From the NCBI RefSeq assembly GCF_021462225.1, contig NC_061800.1, positions 6,458,501-6,522,500 on the forward strand: a stretch of DNA of 64,000 nt. The letters run 5' to 3'. The notes under the pieces are model-generated. The model was not told the DNA's origin and did not search any database. It worked only from the letters and a program-made list of their open reading frames with translations. Every line of letters starts with the position of its first letter. Position 1 is the first letter of the stretch. Made by a program: the position numbers and the translations under genes. Shown piece by piece: positions 55,656 to 64,000 of the stretch. The DNA is from Girardinichthys multiradiatus (lineage: Eukaryota > Chordata > Actinopteri > Cyprinodontiformes > Goodeidae).

Positions 55656-56751
55656 CAGGGGTTGGACAATGAAACTGAAACACCTGTCATTTTAGTGTGG
55701 GAGGTTTCATGGCTAAATTGGACCAGCCTGGTAGCTAGTCTTCATTGATTGCACGTTGCACCAGTAAGAGCAGAGTGTGAAGGTTCAATTAGCAAGGTAA
55801 GAGCACAGTTTTGCTCAAAATATTGAAATGCACACAACATTATGGGTGACATACCAGAGTTCAAAAGAGGACAAATTGTTGGTGCACGTCTTGCTGGCGC
55901 ATCTGTGACCAAGACAGCAAGTCTTTGTGATGTATCAAGAGCCACGGTATCCAGGGTTATGTCAGCATACCACCAAGAAGGACGAACCACATCCAACAGG
56001 ATTAACTGTGGACGCAAGAGGAAGGTGTCTGAAAGGGATGTTTGGGTGCTAACCCGGATTGTATCCAAAAAACATAAAACCACAGCTGCCCAAATCACGG
56101 CAGAATTAAATGTGCACCTCAACTCTCCTGTTTCCACCAGAACTGTCCGTCGGGAGCTCCACAGGGTCAATATACATGGCCGGGCTGGTATAGCCAAACC
56201 TTTGGTCACTCATGCCAATGCCAAACGTCGGTTTCAATGGTGCAAGGAATGCAAATCTTGGGCTGTGGACAATGTGAAACATGTATTGTTCTCTGATGAG
56301 TCCACCTTTACTGTTTTCCCCACATCCGAGAGAGTTACGGTGTGGAGAAGCCCCAAAGAAGTGTACCACCCAGACTGTTGCATGCCCAGAGTGAAGCATG
56401 GGGGTGGATCAGTGATGGTTTGGGCTGCCATATCATGGCATTCCCTTGGCCCAATACTTGTGCTAGATGGGCCAAGGACTACCAAACCATTCTTGAGGAC
56501 CATGTGCATCCAATGGTTCAAACATTGTATCCTGAAGGCGGTGCCGTGTATCAGGATGATAATGCACCAATACACACAGCAAGACTGGTGAAAGATTGGT
56601 TTGATGAACATGAAAGTGAAGCTGAACATCTCCCATGGCCTGCACAGTCACCAGATCTAAATATTATTGAGCCACTTTGGGGTGTTTTGGAGGAGCGAGT
56701 CAGGAAACGTTTTCCTCCACCAACTGTTTCAGTTTCATTCTCCAACCCCTG
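55656..56751 (+). mobile_element. DD36E Tc1-like transposon, copy 3 (internally deleted)
   Basis: Both terminal repeats are present: CAGGGGTTGGACAATGAAAC at 55656 and TTCTCCAACCCCTG ending at 56751, with TA at 55654-55655 and 56752-56753. The length is 1096 bp against 1260 bp in copy 1. About 150 bp between CCTCCACCA and the right terminal repeat is missing, removing the transposase C-terminus. Confidence 0.92.
55842..56725 (+). pseudogene. DD36E Tc1-like transposase with frameshift and C-terminal deletion
   Basis: The frame 55842-56591 is nearly identical to copy 1 up to ILVLDG. A 10-base deletion near 56470 then shifts the frame, and the protein resumes in the overlapping frame with KDYQTILEDHVHPMVQTLYP, YQDDNAPIHTARLVKDWF and PDLNIIEPLWGVLEERVRKR. 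The final ~45 residues are deleted. The catalytic spacing (DD36E) agrees with copy 1. Confidence 0.9.
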
Positions 56752-56829
56752 TATATACATGTACACATATTCACTACATTATGAAAACCTTTTAGCGATA
56801 AAACTTTATCAGAAATTGCTTTGGGGTTA

Positions 56830-57805
56830 TTTCATATGCAATGGACACAAAGACAAAAACGAAAGTGAAAAAACAGTCACAATCATACGTTCCCACCCTC
56901 ATGCGATCACATACAAACACTCACAGCCCCACACTGAACGTGAAGACACACAAAAATAGACACCATTCACTCACTCGCACTCCATACTCCAGAGGGGCAG
57001 CCAGCCCCCGGACCCAGGAGGTGGTCCCTTTCATTCTGGGGTGGGGACAGGCAGACCACCCAAGCCCCCAGTCCAAATTAGGGCAGGGCACCGCCTGAAC
57101 CTGAACAACCCCGGCCCAGACCCCGACTCCAGCCCTCAATGACCCCCAATCTCACCTGGTCCAAATGAGCCAGCCAACCAGAGCTGCTTAGGACGAAACA
57201 GTTCCAATCCCCCAATGAATTCCAACCCCATGAACCTCCCTATGCCCATGAACCCTGACATGAACCAGGACAATTGATATCAATCATATGCCCTTGAACA
57301 CAAATGACACAAATCATCTCCACAAGAGGACTCCAATATCAAAGAGCCAATGAAGACACTTTCACACAGCGCGAACATTTTGATCAGCTCTGATTGCTTG
57401 TTCCAAGCACCCCCTGCCGCATCCTGCCCCCAACACACAGTGGACTGCAACAGCCAGGCAACGGACATAAGCAACCCTACCGCAGCCACCGCATGCAAGC
57501 ACAACAAAGCAGACACCACCGAGCCCTGTTCCCACACCCCACCTGAACTCACCCTTCAAGCAGTCCCTGGCAGGTGGCGTGAACCCGGGGCAGACAGCAT
57601 CCACCATGACCCTGCAAACACACAAAAACATTACCACCACTGCAATGTCAGCCAAGGAAGAACCACCAACCAGCTTAGCTCCTTCCTCCCTGCCCAGCCA
57701 ATCCAAATGCCGGCAATTCCACATCTGAAAAGGGACACAACCCCCCCACCACACATGCTGCAACCCCACCGCGGCACCCCACAACCCGCCGCACTGGAGG
57801 ATTAA
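56830..57805. other. C-rich strand-asymmetric block, origin unknown
   Basis: The plus strand is markedly C-rich and G-poor from about 56970 to 57790 (for example CAGCCAGCCCCCGGACCCAG and GCAACCCCACCGCGGCACCC), unlike its AT-rich neighbours. Open frames on both strands (to 151 codons) are by-products of composition. It may be part of an unrecognised LINE end or a GC-rich repeat. I assign no function. Confidence 0.4.
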
Positions 57806-57899
57806 GTTCTATCTTATGCTTAGATTGAGCCATGAAGAGATGTTGCTGTTATTGAGTAGCTTGGACAGTGTTGTAAAAAATATGTGGGTACTGAGAGGA

Positions 57900-58150
57900 A
57901 ACTTAAAACACATTGCGCTGTAGAGGAAGAACAATGAGTCTGATCCAGCTGAGGTGGCAGCATTTCTTATTGATCAACTGGAGGGGCATGGGAGGCTCCA
58001 TGGATACAAACTACAGCAACTGCATTCTGGCAGGTTTTGTTGTCACACAGAGTATCATGGGACACTTGCAGAAAGACTGGACCCATATAGGGTTGAGCAT
58101 AGACAAGATTGGCCCACAATTTACCTAAATAATGTGGCAGCTTGACTCCT
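57900..58150 (+). pseudogene. integrase-core-like pseudogene fragment
   Basis: Two overlapping frames give consecutive parts of one protein: AAFLIDQLEGHGRLHGYKLQ (57957-58010), then CILAGFVVTQSIMGHLQKDW (58020-58080). GxGRxHGYxxxx followed by GFVVTQETV-like sequence is the region upstream of the catalytic domain in transposon-derived integrase-like proteins common in fish genomes. A frameshift near 58010 separates them, and the catalytic domain is missing. IS3EU-type or a related integrase family is my best guess, from memory. Confidence 0.42.
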
Positions 58151-60440
58151 TTGAAAAAGACCTTTTGTATAAATGGAGCATTTTAACAAAACACCTTGTT
58201 TTAATAATATCTATAATAATATCTATAATAATTTGTACCATAAATTTATAAATACGTTCATACAATATAAATATGATGTAAAATCATGAAAATATTTGTG
58301 TCATACGTAACGCCGAGATATTATATCATTAAAAGGTGAAAAATATATTGTAATAGCATGATAGTGTATTCTACAAACATAAAAAATATATTGTCAGTAC
58401 AATAAACGTTTCACGTTATAACGCTCTTTTTTTTCTATCGTAGTGGCAGCTTCAAGCTTCCGCTTTATTGAATTAAAGTCAACAATTCATTTGAACTGAA
58501 TTTAATTAAACTAATTTGAATTAAACTGAATTGAGTTAAACTGAGGAGGAGTAACATGCACATTTTTAAAAACTGTGGCCTTTTAAGTTATTGAGAAACT
58601 TTGGATGTCTTTTGTATGTCATCTCTCATTGGTGCTCAACCAAAGACACACATGCAACAATTGGATTTGGGCTCTTTGTTAAGGGGCTTCATAAAGACTC
58701 GCTACTGTAGAGTGGCAACAAAAATATGCAAGAAATGATACATTTTCTGTGTTTCAGGCTGGAGGGTAGTGCATTACTAATGGAACAGTCTCATTACTTT
58801 ACCCTGTAGTAGGTAGTTGGAGGGTGCGAGCCTTGATTAAAGATCTCACCATGGATGACACACATTCACAGAGGTGGTATGGCACGCGCAAACACACACA
58901 CACTCTCACAAACTTGGCCGATAGCTCGCACAGGAGATGACAGAGCCTGGTTACAGTAATAACCCTCCTGCTATCTCACGCCCATGTGTCTGGAGCATGG
59001 ACTGTAAATCTCTCTGTATTATTATTTTAATATCACTAATGTTAGCATTAGCCAAGTGGTAAAACTGTCAAACATCAAAAGACTGAAACATCTGAGCTAT
59101 ACTGGGGTGAAGACAAAGGGTGGGGGCCCAGCCTGTAAAAATAGTAGGACATGCTGATTCAGCAGAGTGTGTACATTGATTGTCTATGTGTGTTTGATGT
59201 GTGTGGACATAATTTTATACACTAATACATTGGTGAAGTTGTGTAATAGCGTAGAGATCTGAATATGTGAAAGTGTGCAAAACACTAATAACCCTGCATA
59301 GAAACAAAGGCCCCCAGCTGCTCAGTAAACCTGACTTCTCAGTGCTCAATTTCCCCAAACCGCAGAGTCACATAAAACTAAGCACCCATTTTTAGCTAAT
59401 GAGTCCATAGTAGTGCCTCATGTGCTGCTTATGGGGGGAAAGCACCCTGATATATTTTCCAGCACATAACTTTGTTTTTCTGAATCAACAGCTCCACCTC
59501 TTCACTGAGCCACAGGGAGAGAAGTGTGAAATAATGTCTGATGGAGATGAAGCATCATAAAACCATAGCAGACATGAATACAGTTCTGTTTGCTGTATGT
59601 TCCACAGGAACTCTTGAGTTATAGTATATTTGAAAACCAGTGGGCAAGGGTGAAAAGTGCAAGACAGCAGACTGATTCCTGTTAACATGGGTAATTGCTT
59701 TTTACCGCCAGAGCCATAGGCACAGCAGAGACAAAGAGGCCCGTACCCAGGGCCCAACAGCCAATGTGGGCACTTTAATTTTAAATTAACTATTTGGCTT
59801 TAAAATTCTACAAATTATTTGTTTTGACGTACCCTAAGAATGGTTTCATTAAGTTTCTAAAATTGTTTTTACCTGAAAAATAAGACAAAAAAAATGTCAT
59901 CTTGCAATGACAGGTTTAAAAGTCAATATGGTCACCATGCTGAAACTCTGGGTCTTCAAATTGGACACAAAATGCAGGAGATGCTGCTTTTTGAAATACC
60001 ATTTTGAGCAGTTTTCGCTGGAAAAAAAAATGGAATTTGCTATAGCCTGCTCCATTTCATTCAAATACTTCTGCAACAAGACATTCAACAAGAAAAAGTA
60101 TCATGAACTGTTGAGAAAAGATCCTAGTCAGTTAGGGAAGCATCAGCTATTTAATGAGTTATAGCTGGGATGGGTCCAATGTCCCATTGAAAACCATTAT
60201 TGGGAGGAGTCTCTCGTAAGTAAAAATGTTCTGAATCTACAGACTGGATTTTTCATATTTCTTATCACATGTAAGCATGTTCTTCTCAATTTTCGAACTT
60301 TTTTAGATAAAAAAAACATTTTTTAAGACGATGATTTTGACTTGAAAGATTTTTATAAGATGGAACACAAACATTTTATCCAATCTGCTTATAGAGATGC
60401 AGAGTAGTTCATGTAAAATAGCTTAATCCCTGTGGTATTG
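58151..60440. other. non-coding sequence without recognised element
   Basis: Near 58200-58235 a 12-bp unit (AATATCTATAAT) repeats about three times. At 58480-58545 there are TTAAACTGAA-type units as in L2 tails. Frames at 59485-59757 and 59897-60164 have no recognisable domain. Confidence 0.4.
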
Positions 60441-60449
60441 AATTACTTT

Positions 60450-61536
60450 GAAACGTGGTTTAATGTGCCAAAATTGATACATATTGTGCAGTAACACCCA
60501 AAGAAACCACCGACATATCAATTTCTTAATATGTTAGTTTAAGAACTGCCAGGTTAAACTGAGGCCCATTCCACACAAAGCCAGGTTTGGGAGAATCCGC
60601 AAAACGTCTTGGTCGGATAGGGGTCCCAGCTGCAGGAAGCGGCTGCGAAACTGACTACATTTGAAACTTGTCTAATGTGGTCTTTATGGAAGCGTGGCAA
60701 GAAGAAAGCCATTGTTAAAAGAAAACCATAAGAAGTCCCGTTTGCAGTTTTTCAGAAGCCATATTGGAGACACAGCCAACATGTGGAAAAAGGTGCTTTA
60801 ATCAGACGAGACCAAAGTTGAATTTTTTGGCTAAAATGCAAAACTCTATGTGTGGCGGAGAACCAACACTGCACATCACTGAACACACCATCACCACTGT
60901 CAAATATGGCGGTGGCAGTATCATGCAAGTGGTGCTTCTCTTCAGCAGGGACAGGAAAGGTGGTCAGAGTTGAAGGGAAGATGGGGCCATATACAGGACA
61001 ATCTTGGAAGAAAACCTGTTGGAGTCTGCAAAAGACTGGAGTGGAGGTTCACCTTCCAGCAGGATAACGACCCTAAACATAAAGCCAGGGCTACAATGAA
61101 ATGATTTAAAACAAAACATATTCATGTGTTAGAATGGCCCAGTCAAAGTCCAGACCTGAACCTAAGCGAGAATCTGTGGCAAAAAAAAATTGCTGTTCAC
61201 AAACGCTCTCCATCTAATCTGACTGAGCTTGAGCTGTTTTGCAAAGAAGAATGGGCAAAACTTTCAGTCACTAGATTTGCAAAGCTGGTAGAGACATACC
61301 TTAAAAGACTTGCAGCTGTAATTGCAGCAATAGGTGGTTCCACAAAGTTTTGACTCAGGGGGGTTGAATCCTTTTGCACAATGCCCTTTTCAGTTTATTT
61401 GTTTATTCCACTTCACAATACCACTTTGTGTTGGTCTTTCACAGAAAATTCCAATAACATATATTTATGTTTATTATTGTAATGTGATAATATGTGGAAA
61501 GGTTCAAGGGGTGTGAATACTTTGACAAGCTACCGT
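60450..61536 (+). mobile_element. decayed Tc1-like transposon (DD34E type)
   Basis: The transposase order is preserved across frames: ATATTGGAGACACAGCCAAC near 60760, TCAGACGAGACCAAAGTTGA (first Asp region) near 60800, CAGGATAACGACCCTAAACA (second Asp) near 61060, and [16 protein letters not shown] (Glu) near 61130-61175. The C-terminus ends [16 protein letters not shown]. The right end near GGTGTGAATACTTTGACAAG (61509-61529) resembles the terminal repeat at about 1960-1996. The left end is degraded. A stop follows MK in the catalytic region, and frameshifts are several. Confidence 0.8.
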
Positions 61537-62035
61537 ATGTGTCATCAGTGTAAGAATGGTAAGATATGCTATGAAGTCTAATGATAGGCCAAAGAGGAGG
61601 TGTATATAAATTAAACAGAGGAGGGTCAGGAATTGGTCCTTGTAGACCACAATGAGAAATGTTGAGCTGATATAAATCAAGGTAAACATAGAAACAGAAA
61701 ACATTCTACAAGCTTAGAACAGTAGTATTTAGATGTAGGTGATGATGAAAATGCAGAAGGAGTACAGAATAACAAATTACATCAAAAGCTGTACCGAGAT
61801 CAAGAACAGACATTTTATGGTGATCAAAACTAATCTTTAAGTCATTTACCATTCTGGTTCTAACTTCGGACTGATAAATATCAAATAAACTGTTTTGGAT
61901 AAAACTGGAGGTGCATGGTTATTAAAAATAACATAAATAAATAAATAAATAGTTTTTAAATTATTATTTTATTAATTAATTATTAATAAATTAATCAATC
62001 ATGAATTAATTATGATTAATTTTGGTTAATTCATG
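61537..62035. other. AT-rich non-coding sequence
   Basis: An (AAAT)n run lies near 61930-61950, followed by TTAATTAATTATTAATAAAT-type sequence. The segment 61740-61870 may derive from a LINE in reverse orientation, but I cannot support that. Confidence 0.35.
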
Positions 62036-62039
62036 TCTG

Positions 62040-62735
62040 TCGACATGAAGCAGACTATAAAATATAAAGGAGACACATCATGCCCTGATCTAAAGGAAAT
62101 TCAAGAAAAGATGAGAAACCTAGTCACTGACATCTATCAGTCTGGTCATCCACATCACAAAAAAACCCAAAACAACATCTAAAGCAGTGCAGTAAAAAAG
62201 AACCTAAAGGACCATCTCACATTTTTATGACCCCCAGAACTTGGGCAAAAAATATCCTGCGACCTGACGACGCAAAACCTTTTCAAAAGTGTGAGTCCTG
62301 TTAAATCTGCTGTAAGACTGACACAGAATTCCAGTAAAGGAGCATCATACTAGTAGTCAAGCATGGTGTTGGTAGTGTGATGGTTTGTAGCCAATTTGTT
62401 TCTTCAGGATCTGGACAATTTTCTATAATTGATGAACCCACTGATGGAACCAACCAACAAAAAAGCAAAGTTCTGTATAAAATTTGACTTGAATCTGACT
62501 GAGATGCTGCAGCACCACCTTCAGCAGACACTTCATGCTCAATATGTTTGAATTAAAACATATGAAAAAAAACTTGTTGCCAATTATCACAAACCCTTCA
62601 TGGCAGTTCTTGCCAACAAGGATAATGATTCAGTTTAAAGGGCAATCACTTTTCACAGGTCTGACCAAGGTTGGTTTGGATATTTTATTTTACTTGCTAA
62701 ATGAAATCATTAACCTGCCTTGCTGCTGAAACTAT
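62040..62735 (+). mobile_element. decayed Tc1-like transposon (second decayed family)
   Basis: GTCAAGCATGGTGTTGGTAG with TGTGATGGTTTGTAGCC (62357-62391), then GACTTGAATCTGACTGAGATG (catalytic Glu region, 62486-62506) and GGGCAATCACTTTTCACAGG near the right end, appear in the order of a Tc1 transposase gene and its 3-prime end. Large deletions and stops remove all coding capacity. The right terminal repeat is only partly visible. Confidence 0.65.
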
Positions 62736-62899
62736 TTAATTTCTTCCCAGGGAGATGACAAAGTTTATCTTATCTCTATACTAATAACTGTATGATCGTT
62801 ATAGAAGTTTATGTGTTCATTTACTCAACAATTAAGGGCGTGGATCCCTGTACGGACGAGCCGGTAGTGTTTTATTAATTCACTGTTTGGAGAATATCG

Positions 62900-63150
62900 C
62901 TCTTTTCTCTCTATCATTCCACCATCTTGCCTGCTTAAGACACTTTTAAGCTCACTAAAAGTCTTAGTGCTCCTAAGGTGAACATTGGTTCACCTTAGGA
63001 GCACTATAAGGCCTAAGATGCTTTGTGAATAACTTTTACCTTACCAAGGGAAAATTCTAAGAAAAATCTTAGAATTCAAGAAACTCCTAGAATGACTTCA
63101 CTAGGAACTATTTTTAGTCTTAGGGTTCTTTGTGAATATGGGCCCTGAAA
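62900..63150. mobile_element. hairpin MITE fragment, Harbinger-like
   Basis: The core is a perfect 18-bp inverted repeat (AGTGCTCCTAAGGTGAAC at 62966-62983; complement at 62988-63005) with a 4-base loop. It is followed by CTTTGTGAATAACTTTTACC and ends GTTCTTTGTGAATATGGGCCC near 63130-63150. The end matches that of the fragment at 55.25 kb. Its family placement is tentative. Confidence 0.6.
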
Positions 63151-64000
63151 CTCAGTAAATCCTTGTAAACTCTAACTTACTGCTGTTCTGTTGGAATACT
63201 CAGATTTGAAGGATGACCACCCACACAGGGAAGGGTGGAGAGGTTTTTATGGGTATCAACATTTTAATATTCATGATTTGCATTTCCCATAGAGTCACAT
63301 GAACCATGCGCTTGAAAAAACAATAAATTTGGCATCTGCCATGGATTTTATCACTAATATACCGTGGAAAGCTAGACTAATGTTTGTAGTACATATTGTC
63401 TGCTGAGGTTTGACTCTTGGGTCTATTTGTTTCAGTGTGTGTGTGTGCGTGTGTGTGTGTGTTGTTGGGTGGGTTTGCAGTGGACGCCAAGCTTTCCATA
63501 ATGTTTACTGACACAACACATTTTAATGGTTTCTGCTGTGTGCCAACAATTGAGAAATCAAGTCACATGAAAACAGTGGTGCACTAAAGTCCATAGTTTA
63601 TACTTACGGTCCGAACTATGTAACTCTGAAACAGAGTAGCCCTATGGACACCACAGCTGAGTTGTTTGACTGTTGCAAAACTCCCTGTGAGTACTGTTAC
63701 GTAAAACCTGGTTCAAAAGTAACCCATTTCAGGCATTTTTGCTGTGTTATACCTGTTAATCAAGGCCTTCAGCTGTCAGAACTCAAAAACGTTGTAATAT
63801 TTGTCATATTTTAACGGAAATGGAACAATGAGCCAAACGGAGTGTGAGGTCTCAACACAAAGTCCAACCATCATGTCAACCATCCTTGGGTCATATCCTG
63901 GTGAACACCTGAGAAAGAACAACAGAGGTATTGTTGGTTTTTACATTTCAAGTATCTTTCTGTGGGGCTAACAACTCACACACAGTAAGTAATGCAATTC
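63151..64000. other. non-coding sequence with (TG)n tract
   Basis: A GT-rich microsatellite with one GC interruption lies at about 63435-63462. No gene or named repeat is visible. Confidence 0.45.

Noticed and set aside
57350..57805. 151-codon Pro/Thr-rich protein
   Set aside because: The frame results from C-rich composition; the opposite strand is also open and no domain is visible.
1..64000. CRISPR array, phage or bacterial operon
   Set aside because: No spaced direct repeats, no dense coding on one strand and no ribosome-binding-site layout; all recognised elements are eukaryotic and fish-typical.

Overview
The window reads as intergenic or intronic DNA from a teleost fish. The evidence is its mobile-element population: a Rex3 LINE, L2-clade LINE ends, several Tc1-like families, a DIRS-type retroelement, Ty3/gypsy LTR elements with fish-type gag, tRNA-derived SINEs and hAT/Harbinger-like non-autonomous elements. 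I found no convincing host protein-coding exon, no rRNA or tRNA gene, and nothing bacterial such as operons or CRISPR. Family names rest on recognised protein motifs, terminal repeats and target-site duplications (TSDs); no database search was possible.

Layout. 0-8.3 kb: decayed Tc1 pieces, an internally deleted gypsy element with a gag pseudogene, a near-perfect palindrome, SINEs and LTR-like repeats. 9.4-12.3 kb: a nearly full-length Rex3 between 11-bp TSDs. 13.1-14.0 kb: an unassigned element with ~245-bp inverted arms. 17.5-25.3 kb: a DIRS-like element (inverted terminal repeats, internal complementary region, RT and gag pseudogenes) that was hit by a Tc1, which itself carries a second Tc1 and an LTR. 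25-33 kb: sparse, with a few microsatellites and one very old LINE fragment. 33-34.3 kb: gypsy LTR plus gag. 34.3-43 kb: SINE, L2 pieces, another Tc1, an LTR promoter-like segment and a short LINE insertion with a 15-bp TSD. 42.9-46.1 kb: a TA-flanked terminal-inverted-repeat element, then an apparently intact Tc1 transposon. 48.9-50.7 kb: an LTR-like unit split by a hAT-like element with 8-bp TSDs. 51-53.3 kb: Rex3 fragment next to a long LTR. 55-58.2 kb: Harbinger-like fragment, third copy of a DD36E Tc1, a C-rich block and an integrase-like pseudogene. 60.4-63.2 kb: two decayed Tc1 elements and a hairpin MITE fragment.

Activity. The only uninterrupted element gene is the 334-codon Tc1 transposase at 44747-45751 (minus), which keeps its DD34E triad and its IR/DR ends. 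All other coding regions are broken by stops, frameshifts or deletions. The nesting gives a relative order of insertion: DIRS, then the 18.24-22.30 kb Tc1, then the DD36E Tc1 and the LTR inside it. The DD36E Tc1 family (18.3, 35.6 and 55.7 kb) has long near-identical stretches between copies, which suggests fairly recent mobility.
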